Of a stretch of DNA of 64,000 nucleotides, positions 55,666-64,000 are shown piece after piece. Origin of the DNA: an uncultured Ulvibacter sp. (GTDB taxonomy: Bacteria; Bacteroidota; Bacteroidia; Flavobacteriales; Flavobacteriaceae); the NCBI GenBank assembly GCA_938083445.1, contig CALKCP010000015.1, forward strand, positions 62,001 to 126,000. The letters are read 5' to 3'. Within the stretch, counting starts at the first letter, position 1. Each line of letters starts with the position of its first letter. A model generated the notes under the pieces. The model made no database searches. It was not told the origin of the DNA and was given only the letters and a program-made list of their open reading frames with translations. A program made the translations under genes and the position numbers.

Positions 55666-58600
55666 ATGAGTAAAGCCCTTGTTAATTCGCTTTTCGCAAA
55701 GTCTTCGCAAACTCGAAAACTTGGGGAATCTATTGTCAAATCTGAAACATTCAACTCCGCTAAGGGGAGCCGAAACATTGCCATTTCTGGTCTAACAGGA
55801 TCGTCCGTATCTCTGGTCGTTGCCGATGTTTTCAAAAGCACAAACTTGCCATTCTTGGTTGTTTTCAACAATAAAGAAGAGGCAGCCTATCACCTTAACG
55901 ATCTTGAAAATTTACTTGGCGACCAGAATGTGCTTTTTTATCCAGGCAGTTATCGGCGCCCCTATCAAATTGAAGAAACAGACAATGCGAATGTTTTGCT
56001 TCGTTCTGAAGTTTTAAATAGGCTTAACTCACGGAAAAAACCTGCTTTAATTATCTCCTATCCTGAAGCTTTATTCGAGAAAGTTATTACCAGGAAAGAG
56101 CTGGAGAAAAACACACTAAAAATTTCAGTGAGCGATAGTCTTTCTATCGATTTCGTCAACGAAGTCTTATTTGAATATCAATTCAAACGAACCGATTTTG
56201 TGACGGAGCCTGGAGAATTTTCAGTTCGTGGCGGTATCTTAGATGTTTTCTCCTTTAGCAATGACGAACCCTACCGAATTGAATTTTTTGGGGATGATGT
56301 TGATAGCATTCGAACCTTCGATGTGGAAACTCAATTATCGCTGGAATTACTAAAAAAGATTTCAATCATCCCAAATGTTGACGCCTCTGCTACCCTTGTC
56401 ACTCGCCTTAGTTTTCTGGACTATATTTCATCAAAAACAGTTGTTTTTATAAAAAATTCTGAAATCCTGAATGCCGGAATTGACACCCTATTTAAAAAAG
56501 CGACTGCCATATATCTTCAAGGGGAAGGAGAAATAAAAATGACTGAACCATCAGGCTTGTTTTGTTCTTCAGACATCCTTCAGAAACAACTTGATGCATT
56601 TACAACAGTTACTTTTGGGGCTAAATCTGAAGTGCCTTCTCTTGAGTTTAAAACACAGCCACAACCCTCTTTTAATAAACAGTTCAATTTATTAATAGAA
56701 AACCTCAATACCAATGTAGACGATGGTTACAAGAACTACATTTTTTGTAGTAGCGAGCAACAAGCAAAACGTTTTCATGATATTTTTGATGATGCCGACC
56801 AAAAAGTAAAACAATATGAGACCGTTGTTTTTCCGCTATCTCAAGGATTTATTGATTACGACAATCGAAATATTTGCTACACAGACCATCAAATTTTTGA
56901 GCGGTACCATAAATTTCAGCTTAAAAACGGCTATGCAAAAAAACAAGCAATTACACTTAAAGAACTAACAAATCTTGAAGTGGGTGATTATGTAACCCAT
57001 ATTGATCACGGGATTGGGAAATTTGGGGGCTTGCAAAAAATTGATGTTGAGGGTAAAAAACAGGAAGCCATCAAACTAATCTATGGCGACCGAGACATCT
57101 TATACTTAAGCATTCATTCACTGCATAAAATTTCAAAATTTAATGGAAAAGATGGCACTCCTCCTAAAATCTATAAACTCGGTAGCGCCGCTTGGAAGAA
57201 TTTAAAACAAAAAACCAAGGCAAGGGTGAAGCAAATTGCTTTCAACCTTATTGAATTGTATGCTAAGAGACGATTGCAAAAAGGATTTGCCTTTGACCCC
57301 GACTCTTATCTTCAACATGAGCTAGAATCCTCCTTCATTTATGAAGACACTCCCGATCAAACAAGTTCAACAGAAGATGTAAAACGAGATATGGAAAGTG
57401 ATTTGCCAATGGACAGGTTGGTATGTGGCGATGTAGGTTTTGGAAAAACAGAGGTCGCCATTCGCGCGGCATTTAAAGCTGTTGACAACGGCAAACAAGT
57501 CGCCGTATTAGTGCCTACCACAATTTTGGCCTTTCAGCATTTTAAAACTTTTTCTGAAAGGTTGGCCGAAATGCCGGTCAATGTAGATTACCTAAATCGC
57601 TTCCGAAGTACAAAAGAACGCAAAAAAGTGCTCGAAGAGCTGAAGGATGGCAAACTCGATATTGTTATTGGAACACACCAATTGGTTAATAAGGTCGTCG
57701 AATTTAAAGATCTAGGTTTATTAATCATTGATGAAGAACAAAAGTTTGGAGTTGCTGTAAAAGACAAACTCAAAACCATCAAAGAAAACATCGATACGCT
57801 CACACTTACTGCTACGCCAATTCCAAGAACACTTCAGTTCAGTTTAATGGCAGCTAGAGATCTTTCCGTAATTAACACAGCTCCTCCAAATCGGTATCCC
57901 ATTGAAACAAATGTGGTTCGCTTTTCAGAAGAAACCATAAGAGATGCCGTGCGCTATGAAATTTCCCGTGGCGGACAAGTGTTTTTTGTGCACAATCGAA
58001 TTGAAAATATTAAAGAAGTCGCCGGATTAATCCAAAGGCTTGTGCCCGACGCTAAAATTGGTATTGGGCACGGACAAATGGACGGCAAAAAATTGGAGGC
58101 TTTAATGCTTTCATTTATGAATAATGAATTCGACGTACTCGTTTCCACCACGATTATAGAAAGCGGGCTGGATGTTCCAAACGCAAATACCATTTTTATA
58201 AATAATGCAAACAATTTTGGCCTGTCTGATCTTCATCAAATGCGCGGTCGTGTTGGGAGGAGTAATAAAAAGGCCTTCTGTTATTTTATCACGCCACCGT
58301 ATTCTGCGATGACAGACGATGCTCGAAAACGTATTACGGCACTAGAACAGTTTAGTGAATTGGGAAGCGGGTTGAAGATTGCGATGAAGGATCTTGAAAT
58401 TCGTGGTGCTGGTGATTTATTGGGTGGTGAGCAAAGTGGTTTTATAAATGAAATTGGTTTCGACACCTATCAGAAAATATTATCCGAAGCCATCGAAGAA
58501 CTCAAGGAAAAAGAGTTTAAAGGGCTCTATGCCGAGACCCCGCAGGAGAAGAAAAAGTTTGTAAAAGAAACCAGTCTCGATACAGATTTCGAACTTCTTT

Positions 58601-59025
58601 TTCCAGATGATTACGTTAATAATATCACTGAACGTCTCAATCTTTATAACAAATTAGGGGACTTAGAAAACGAGGAGCAACTTCTGCAATTTGAGAAAAA
58701 TCTAGTCGATCGTTTTGGAGAAACCCCAATACAAGTGTTAGATTTATTGAATAGTGTGCGTATTAAATGGATTGCAATCTCAATGGGACTCGAACGAATC
58801 CTTATGAAAAAAGGGAAGCTAGTGGGCTATTTTATTGCCGATCAGCAGAGTGGTTTTTATCAGAGTCCAGCGTTTACCAAAGTACTGCAGTATGCACAAA
58901 GCCATTCGAATATTGCTTCGATGAAAGAAAAGAAGACCCGTAACGGGCTTCGATTAATAATAACTTTTGATCATATTACATCTGTTGAGCGCGCTTTAAA
59001 CGCGATAACTCATTTTAGGGTCTAA
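55666..59025 (+). CDS. mfd: Transcription-repair coupling factor
   Basis: Mfd removes stalled RNA polymerase and recruits UvrA to damaged DNA. It has a UvrB-homology module at the N terminus, the RNA-polymerase-interacting CarD-like domain (LEVGDYVTHIDHGIGKFGGL, about 435-500), and the RecG-like helicase with Walker A VGFGKTEVAIRAAF, DEEQ in LLIIDEEQKFGV, TLTATPIPRTL, and the C-terminal TRCF module (NNITERLNLYNKLGDLENEEQL). The 1119-aa length is typical. Confidence 0.98.
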   Translation: MSKALVNSLFAKSSQTRKLGESIVKSETFNSAKGSRNIAISGLTGSSVSLVVADVFKSTNLPFLVVFNNKEEAAYHLNDLENLLGDQNVLFYPGSYRRPYQIEETDNANVLLRSEVLNRLNSRKKPALIISYPEALFEKVITRKELEKNTLKISVSDSLSIDFVNEVLFEYQFKRTDFVTEPGEFSVRGGILDVFSFSNDEPYRIEFFGDDVDSIRTFDVETQLSLELLKKISIIPNVDASATLVTRLSFLDYISSKTVVFIKNSEILNAGIDTLFKKATAIYLQGEGEIKMTEPSGLFCSSDILQKQLDAFTTVTFGAKSEVPSLEFKTQPQPSFNKQFNLLIENLNTNVDDGYKNYIFCSSEQQAKRFHDIFDDADQKVKQYETVVFPLSQGFIDYDNRNICYTDHQIFERYHKFQLKNGYAKKQAITLKELTNLEVGDYVTHIDHGIGKFGGLQKIDVEGKKQEAIKLIYGDRDILYLSIHSLHKISKFNGKDGTPPKIYKLGSAAWKNLKQKTKARVKQIAFNLIELYAKRRLQKGFAFDPDSYLQHELESSFIYEDTPDQTSSTEDVKRDMESDLPMDRLVCGDVGFGKTEVAIRAAFKAVDNGKQVAVLVPTTILAFQHFKTFSERLAEMPVNVDYLNRFRSTKERKKVLEELKDGKLDIVIGTHQLVNKVVEFKDLGLLIIDEEQKFGVAVKDKLKTIKENIDTLTLTATPIPRTLQFSLMAARDLSVINTAPPNRYPIETNVVRFSEETIRDAVRYEISRGGQVFFVHNRIENIKEVAGLIQRLVPDAKIGIGHGQMDGKKLEALMLSFMNNEFDVLVSTTIIESGLDVPNANTIFINNANNFGLSDLHQMRGRVGRSNKKAFCYFITPPYSAMTDDARKRITALEQFSELGSGLKIAMKDLEIRGAGDLLGGEQSGFINEIGFDTYQKILSEAIEELKEKEFKGLYAETPQEKKKFVKETSLDTDFELLFPDDYVNNITERLNLYNKLGDLENEEQLLQFEKNLVDRFGETPIQVLDLLNSVRIKWIAISMGLERILMKKGKLVGYFIADQQSGFYQSPAFTKVLQYAQSHSNIASMKEKKTRNGLRLIITFDHITSVERALNAITHFRV

Positions 59026-59064
59026 TTCTTGAAATTAGAGATGCGGTCTTTATATATACTTATT

Positions 59065-60393
59065 ATGATAAAAAAAATACCTTTATTAGTATTCCTTTTA
59101 CCTTTATTGGCATTGGCTCAACACACTATTCAGGGAAATTTTTCGCCTGCCGAAGATTATAAATGGGCGGTATTATACAAAGTGTCACCCACGAATTTGT
59201 CGTATAAAACGGACACCAAAATAGATGAGGAGGGTAACTTTACACTTCAATTAGATGCAAGTATTGAAAAAGGAATGTATCGCTTAGTGTATGCCGTACC
59301 TCAAGATGTTTTCAATTTTGATATTATTTATAATGGAGAGGAAGATATTGTAGTACAATTCAACAAGGAGAAAGGTGTCGAATTTCTTATTTCAAAAGAG
59401 AACGTATTGCTTGCTTCTTATGAAAAAGAAATGAGAGCCATTCAAGCTCAAATTGCAGAGCAATATCAAAACGGTTACCAGGCCGTAGCTCCCATGTTTG
59501 ATTCTCTTAGCGCATTGCAGCAAAGTTTTGAAAAGAAAGCAGAAGGAACCATTGCACTCGCATTTATCAAAGCAAATAAGCCGTATATTCCTGAAAACCC
59601 TCAAGACATACGTGCTTACATAAAGGCCAATAAGGAGAACTATTTTGAAAACATAGATGTAAACAACACAACGCTTCAAGAATCAAGTTTTATTACTGAT
59701 TATGCCTATAATTACATCTTGGGGTTTTCTGGAAAAGAAGATGTTACTGCTGCGATTGAGGATAATATTGACACATTTCAGACACAGATTATTGAAAGTG
59801 ACTCTGGTTATCAAAAAGCGCAATGGATTAAACTTTGGCAAAAGTTTGTTGATGCAAATAAAGCGCATACCGCTAATTATATTTCCGAAAACTATTTAAT
59901 ACCCTTAGCAAAATTATCGAATGATGAAGGCCTTATCGAAAGTCTCACTTTATTTAAAAACATGACGCTTGGTAATAAGGCCGCAAATTTCTCTTGGGAG
60001 GAAGCCATAGATAATAAAACCATTGTAAAGAACCTGCACGAACTTGATGTTGCAGAGAACTATATTATCGTATTTTGGAGCAGTGGATGCTCACATTGTT
60101 TAAAAGAGGTGCCACAATTACATTCGAAAATCTCTTCGATGGAAAAAGGAGCCTATAAAGTAATCGCTATTGGTCTAGAAGATGACTCCTACGCTTGGAA
60201 AAATAAAATTCAAAGCTTTCCAGAATTTATTAATGTTTTAGGCCTTGGAAAATGGCAGAATGAAATCGGAAAAAACTATGGTGTGAATGCAACTCCAACC
60301 TATATTATTTTGGATAAAGACAAAAAGATAAGAGCCAGGCCTCAAAAATTGGAGGATGTACTTCAACTTCTCTCAAAAGAACCTAGCCACTAG
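59065..60393 (+). CDS. Exported thioredoxin-fold (TlpA-like) protein with long N-terminal region
   Basis: This 442-aa protein has a signal peptide (MIKKIPLLVFLLPLLALAQ), an N-terminal domain like the DUF4369 or related beta-rich exported type (TIQGNFSPAEDYKWAVLYKV) and a central helical stretch. At about residues 305-440 lies a thioredoxin fold with CSHC in FWSSGCSHCLKEVPQLH and a cis-Pro segment ATPTYIILD. It probably acts as a periplasmic thiol-disulfide protein. The frame is open back to 59029, but the ATG at 59065 gives the signal peptide. Confidence 0.87.
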   Translation: MIKKIPLLVFLLPLLALAQHTIQGNFSPAEDYKWAVLYKVSPTNLSYKTDTKIDEEGNFTLQLDASIEKGMYRLVYAVPQDVFNFDIIYNGEEDIVVQFNKEKGVEFLISKENVLLASYEKEMRAIQAQIAEQYQNGYQAVAPMFDSLSALQQSFEKKAEGTIALAFIKANKPYIPENPQDIRAYIKANKENYFENIDVNNTTLQESSFITDYAYNYILGFSGKEDVTAAIEDNIDTFQTQIIESDSGYQKAQWIKLWQKFVDANKAHTANYISENYLIPLAKLSNDEGLIESLTLFKNMTLGNKAANFSWEEAIDNKTIVKNLHELDVAENYIIVFWSSGCSHCLKEVPQLHSKISSMEKGAYKVIAIGLEDDSYAWKNKIQSFPEFINVLGLGKWQNEIGKNYGVNATPTYIILDKDKKIRARPQKLEDVLQLLSKEPSH

Positions 60394-60464
60394 TTAAAGA
60401 AGAGGAGCTCATTTTAAAGAAGCTCTAAATGTTCAAAATAGATACCTCCAGTCTATACGAACCC

Positions 60465-60824
60465 TTAAAAATGATAAAATGCATTTTCAATATGTTCTAT
60501 CTTTTCAATATGCTGGTTTTTAAGAATCGCAATAATATCAAAGCGAACCTCAAGCTTATTGTTCGTAGTTAAAACATATTCGTTTGCTGCCTTAACCATA
60601 CATTTTACTTTAGCCTTCGTTACAAAATCTTGTGGGTTTCCAAAAAAAGCGCTGTTTCTGGTTTTCACCTCTACAACAATCACTTTTTTTTCTTTCTGCG
60701 CTATGATATCGAGTTCCGCTTTATCATAGACGTAGTTTCGCTCTAATATCGTAAAGCCGTTTCGCGATAAATAGTCGACGGCCAGTTGCTCTCCAATTTT
60801 TCCCAATTCATTATGATACGCCAT
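60465..60824 (-). CDS. YraN-family putative endonuclease (UPF0102)
   Basis: This 119-aa protein has the nuclease-like layout KAELDIIAQKEKKVIVVEVKTRNSAFFG, with Glu, Asp and the EVK motif, where the canonical leading Gly of GELD is Ala. YraN resembles Holliday-junction-resolvase-type nucleases; activity is unproven. It follows the ldcA-like gene by 30 bp on the same strand and may share its transcript. Confidence 0.9.
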   Translation of the reverse strand: MAYHNELGKIGEQLAVDYLSRNGFTILERNYVYDKAELDIIAQKEKKVIVVEVKTRNSAFFGNPQDFVTKAKVKCMVKAANEYVLTTNNKLEVRFDIIAILKNQHIEKIEHIENAFYHF

Positions 60825-60854
60825 GGAACTTTTCTAAGGTATCGGGGAGTTTTT

Positions 60855-61754
60855 TTAGTTAAAGCCTAAAGTTACTGCATTTTTAGCTACTGTCAAGTGT
60901 ATTTCTCTCCCCAATATTAATGCTCGGTTATCCTTTATATGACCGCTAGGAAAATCAAAACAAACAGGAAAATTATAATCCACTACGGCATCTAGGATAA
61001 TTTCTTCAGTTGTTTTACCAAATGGTATCGCATTATCTTTTATACCATTCATTCCTCCCACAACAAGCCCTTTTATATTTTCGAGTGCACCACTTCTTTT
61101 TAAATTTTGCATCATCCGGTCAATATGATAGTACATTTCATCCAAATCTTCAATAAATAAAACCTTTCCTTTTGTTATTAATTCTGACGAACTCCCCATG
61201 AGTGAATATAAAATTGATAAGTTTCCACCTATTAATTGGCCAGAAGCAACCCCAATTCTATTCCTTTTATTTTCTGAAACCACCTCAATACTGTAATCCT
61301 CTCCGAACAAAACCTTTTTAATAGAATTTCGAGTGTTTTCGGTTTTGGTATCAATGTCTATTGCCATGTTTGCATGAAGGGTTTCAATTCGAAAAGAATG
61401 AATATGTGCATGTAAAACAGTTACATCACTATAGCCAATAATCCACTTCGGGTTTTGTTTAAACGCTGAAAAATCGAGCTGATCAACAATTCTCACGGTA
61501 CCATAGCCTCCTCTTGCGCACCAAATTGCCTTCACTTTTGAATCATCTAGCATCGTTTGAAAATCCAATACTCGAGCGGCATCATCTCCAGCGTATTGGT
61601 TAGACTCAGCATTAATTGTAGTTCCTAAAACATAGGTTAACCCCCAACTTTCAATCAAACAAATTAAAGGCTGTAACTCTTTAGATGTAATCTTTCGAGC
61701 AGTGGAAACTATGCCTATTATGTCTCCAGTATTAAGAAAATGAGGTGTATCCAT
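60855..61754 (-). CDS. LD-carboxypeptidase (S66 family)
   Basis: This 299-aa enzyme trims the terminal D-alanine of muropeptide tetrapeptides during cell-wall recycling. The nucleophilic Ser is in WIIGYSDVTVLH, the Glu in GLVVGGMNGIKD region and the His in DFPSGHIKDNRALILG; WCARGGYGTVRI precedes them. There is no signal peptide, consistent with a cytoplasmic recycling enzyme. Confidence 0.93.
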   Translation of the reverse strand: MDTPHFLNTGDIIGIVSTARKITSKELQPLICLIESWGLTYVLGTTINAESNQYAGDDAARVLDFQTMLDDSKVKAIWCARGGYGTVRIVDQLDFSAFKQNPKWIIGYSDVTVLHAHIHSFRIETLHANMAIDIDTKTENTRNSIKKVLFGEDYSIEVVSENKRNRIGVASGQLIGGNLSILYSLMGSSSELITKGKVLFIEDLDEMYYHIDRMMQNLKRSGALENIKGLVVGGMNGIKDNAIPFGKTTEEIILDAVVDYNFPVCFDFPSGHIKDNRALILGREIHLTVAKNAVTLGFN

Positions 61755-61789
61755 AAATTAATATACTTTTTTCAATGAAATAAAGTTTT

Positions 61790-61815
61790 AACTTTGATGT
61801 TAAACTTTGATGTTA
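61790..61815 (+). repeat. Two exact tandem copies of a 13-bp unit upstream of DUF1800
   Basis: AACTTTGATGTTA occurs twice back to back (61790-61802 and 61803-61815), about 65-90 bp before the DUF1800 start. No -7 box of the TAnnTTTG type was found at the expected distance downstream. Confidence 0.8.
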
Positions 61816-61879
61816 AAAATAAGTCAAACTTTCTCACGCGACTATAATTCTGAGATAATTATACGACAAAAAAACAAGT

Positions 61880-63349
61880 ATGGAAACCAACAACACCCCT
61901 TCTTGCAATGACGCAGCGCTTATTCCATATAACCCTACTTCTCAGAATCCTTGGAACACAACCAAAGTAAAACATGTATATCGCCGTCTGGGATTTGGCG
62001 CAAAACAATCGGATGTTGATGCGGCGCTTTCAATAAATCCAGGTGATTTCATTGACAATCTTGTTGATACCGCTGCTGCACAACCTACAACGCCGGCACC
62101 TAATTGGGGGTATTGGTCTTTCAACGATTATACCGATTATCCTGTTGAAGTTCCAGAACAGGTCATGGAATGGCGCGTTCAAACTGTGAATGATTTTATG
62201 AACGAAGATCTTCGCGGAAGACTTACATTATTCTGGATGAATCATTTCGTAACTGAGTATGAGGCCTATGGTCACCCACCTTATTTATTTCAATACTACA
62301 ATACGATACAAGCACATGCTCTGGGCAATGTCAAGGAGTTTGTAAGGGCCATTGGCATTAATTCCACCATGTTAATTTATCTCAATGGCTTTGAAAATAC
62401 CAACATCAATCCAAATGAAAATTATGCGCGTGAATTATATGAGTTGTTTTCCCTTGGTGAAGGCAATGGCTATACTCAAGGTGACATACTTGAGACGGCG
62501 CGAGCATTAACAGGCTATAACCATTGGGATGAATATGGAGACACTATTTATTTTGACAATAGCACTTTCGACAATGGTGAAAAAACCATTTTTGGTCAGA
62601 CAGGAGAATGGGGATACAACGATGTTATTGACATCCTTTTTCAGGAAAAAGAAAACGAAATAGCACACTTTATCTGTGAAAAATTATATCGGTATTTTGT
62701 AAGTCCATCAGTTGACCAAATTATTGAAGAAACTATTATTCAGCCATTAGCCGCAACCCTTATTGCCAATAATTTTGAAATAATTCCGATGCTTAGGCAG
62801 CTCTTTAAGAGTGACCATTTCTTCGACGAGCGTGCACTAGGTGTGATTATAAAAAGCCCCTATGACATTATTTTAGACTTCATCAAAGAAACAGAATTCT
62901 TTTATGATGATGCTTTGGTCGATGGTCTTGTTTACTATACGTCACTGCTGGGACAGGAGCTTTATGACCCTCCAGATGTTTCAGGGTGGCAGCGGGATGA
63001 AGCTTGGATAGATTCATCAACACTTACAGGACGATGGCAGCTTTTTGAGCTCTACCTAGCATACTTATATGATAATGGCTCTGGCCCAGCATTTGTTGAG
63101 CTTGCACGAAATTTATCAAATAACAGTAATGACCCATATTATATTACAGAGGTGGTCATCGACCATTTTATGTCTAAAAGACTATTTACTATTGAAGACT
63201 ATAATGTAGCTACCGATATTTTTAAATGGGACGTCCCACAAAATTATTATGATGAAGGCTTGTGGAATCTAGACTGGCCGACAGCAGAAGTCCAGGTGTT
63301 TTTACTTTTAAGACAAATTGCAACTATTCCCGAATTTCAACTTAAATAA
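61880..63349 (+). CDS. DUF1800-family protein
   Basis: This 489-aa protein has the opening HVYRRLGFGAKQSDVDAAL typical of DUF1800, then NHFVTEYEAYGHPPYLFQYYN, ENYARELYELFSLGEG and the ALTGYNHWD region. No clear signal peptide is present at the N terminus (METNNTPSCNDAAL). It is followed 6 bp later by the DUF1501 gene, the usual companion; both are thought to act outside the cytoplasm in many phyla, but their reaction is unknown. Confidence 0.94.
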   Translation: METNNTPSCNDAALIPYNPTSQNPWNTTKVKHVYRRLGFGAKQSDVDAALSINPGDFIDNLVDTAAAQPTTPAPNWGYWSFNDYTDYPVEVPEQVMEWRVQTVNDFMNEDLRGRLTLFWMNHFVTEYEAYGHPPYLFQYYNTIQAHALGNVKEFVRAIGINSTMLIYLNGFENTNINPNENYARELYELFSLGEGNGYTQGDILETARALTGYNHWDEYGDTIYFDNSTFDNGEKTIFGQTGEWGYNDVIDILFQEKENEIAHFICEKLYRYFVSPSVDQIIEETIIQPLAATLIANNFEIIPMLRQLFKSDHFFDERALGVIIKSPYDIILDFIKETEFFYDDALVDGLVYYTSLLGQELYDPPDVSGWQRDEAWIDSSTLTGRWQLFELYLAYLYDNGSGPAFVELARNLSNNSNDPYYITEVVIDHFMSKRLFTIEDYNVATDIFKWDVPQNYYDEGLWNLDWPTAEVQVFLLLRQIATIPEFQLK

Positions 63350-63355
63350 AAAACC

Positions 63356-64000
63356 ATGTCTAAGAGTCACCATAACACCCAGAGAAAAAAGAAGTCTAAG
63401 ACTAAAAAGCACATACATGATCAAGAACACACCCATTGGAATCGTCGATCGTTTATTCAAGCATTGGGGCTTGCTGGTGTGGGAAGTATGACAATAGGTC
63501 AATCGGCCATATCAGCTACCAAACCCTCCCCTTTATCGGTGGCCTTATCTGAAACAGAAAATGATAAGGTTCTCGTTATAATTAGGTTAAAAGGAGGCAA
63601 CGATGGACTCAACACTATTGTCCCAATTTATGATTATGGCACGTATGCAAATTTACGCCCTACCATTCGTCATGATCAAAATGATCTCTTAAATTTAAAT
63701 GCAGATTTTGCCATCCCAAATTATATGAGCGGTCTAGAGTCCCTATGGGGCGATGGTAAAATGAAGGTGATCCATGGGGTTGGTTATCCTGAGCAGAATT
63801 TATCTCACTTCAGTTCTACAGAAATTTGGGCCTCAACAGATAGCGAAAATGTAGAAACAACTGGCTGGTGGGGTCGCTATTTTGAGGATTTATATCCAGA
63901 TTATTTGAGTAACCCGCCTGAAGATCCACCTGCGATACAAATTGGAAGTGTTGGGAATTTGGTTTTTAAAGGAAATAATAACAATTACTCTTTTACAGTT
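63356..64000 (+). CDS. DUF1501-family protein, N-terminal part, cut by window edge
   Basis: This frame is open from the ATG at 63356 to the end of the window (215 codons). It has a Lys/His-rich N terminus, a twin-arginine-like signal (HWNRRSFIQALGLAGVGSM), and the family-typical LVIIRLKGGNDGLNTIVP, HHGVGYPEQNLSHFSSTEIWAS-like region (IHGVGYPEQNLSHFSSTEIW) and TGWWGRYF. DUF1501 belongs to an alkaline-phosphatase/sulfatase-like superfamily. It starts 6 bp after the DUF1800 stop, so they are co-transcribed. Confidence 0.93.
   Translation, partial: MSKSHHNTQRKKKSKTKKHIHDQEHTHWNRRSFIQALGLAGVGSMTIGQSAISATKPSPLSVALSETENDKVLVIIRLKGGNDGLNTIVPIYDYGTYANLRPTIRHDQNDLLNLNADFAIPNYMSGLESLWGDGKMKVIHGVGYPEQNLSHFSSTEIWASTDSENVETTGWWGRYFEDLYPDYLSNPPEDPPAIQIGSVGNLVFKGNNNNYSFTV

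Noticed and set aside
1-64000. CRISPR arrays, rRNA genes, intact insertion sequences and known defence genes
   Set aside because: Looked for on both strands by eye; no spaced direct repeats, transposase frames or such markers were found.

Overview
The window looks like a chromosomal segment of a flavobacterium (Bacteroidota, Flavobacteriaceae). Support comes from low G+C, a type IX secretion (T9SS) C-terminal sorting domain, a TonB receptor with an N-terminal carboxypeptidase-regulatory-like domain, SSDD-type lipoproteins, promoter-like TAnnTTTG boxes instead of TATAAT, few Shine-Dalgarno sequences, an OlsF-type ornithine-lipid synthase and a DUF1800/DUF1501 pair. A marine or aquatic lifestyle is an inference. 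No rRNA, CRISPR array, prophage or intact insertion sequence was seen.

1-13.8 kb is mostly envelope and nutrient uptake. It holds the 5' part of a secreted M36 protease, dGTPase, a TonB receptor with a beta-helix lipoprotein, a SulP anion permease with a beta-carbonic anhydrase (probable bicarbonate uptake), and a phosphate-selective porin followed by a PiT phosphate transporter with a PhoU-like tail. 13.8-25.3 kb carries the class I ribonucleotide reductase (nrdB-nrdA), a Cys-rich DUF3109 protein, MarC, an S41 protease with a dCMP deaminase, a HupE/UreJ-like protein, a three-repeat T9SS cargo protein and a two-domain fasciclin lipoprotein.

25.3-33.6 kb is the accessory part. It has long gene-poor gaps, a G+C-richer flavin monooxygenase with an N-terminal CxxCxGxG finger pair, a YtxH/holin-like stress-membrane trio, a DUF3298 protein, a membrane-spanning AraC-type regulator with a second decayed 3' copy 2.5 kb away, two orphan genes, and a GIY-YIG ORF caught between the 3' end of tRNA-Leu and a 17-bp copy of that end.

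33.7-45.8 kb is housekeeping: prs, rplY, pth, ribF, an HTTM membrane protein, serS, a TPR protein, DUF4286, rsmA, mgtE, a cupin and a 2-hydroxyacid dehydrogenase, mostly in tight co-directional runs. 45.9-49.6 kb holds DUF6428 and a run of three lipoproteins (TPR, cupin, PqqB-like MBL fold). 49.7-64 kb has YitT, OlsF, aspartate kinase, a GNAT, fructose-bisphosphatase, mfd, a thioredoxin-fold exported protein, YraN, LD-carboxypeptidase and the start of a DUF1800/DUF1501 pair that runs off the window.

No complete new system stands out clearly. The best leads are the tRNA-Leu/GIY-YIG unit, the truncated and duplicated regulator with its debris, the stand-alone terminator upstream of the phosphate porin, and the finger-flavoenzyme. 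Functions are assigned from motifs read by eye; no database search was run.
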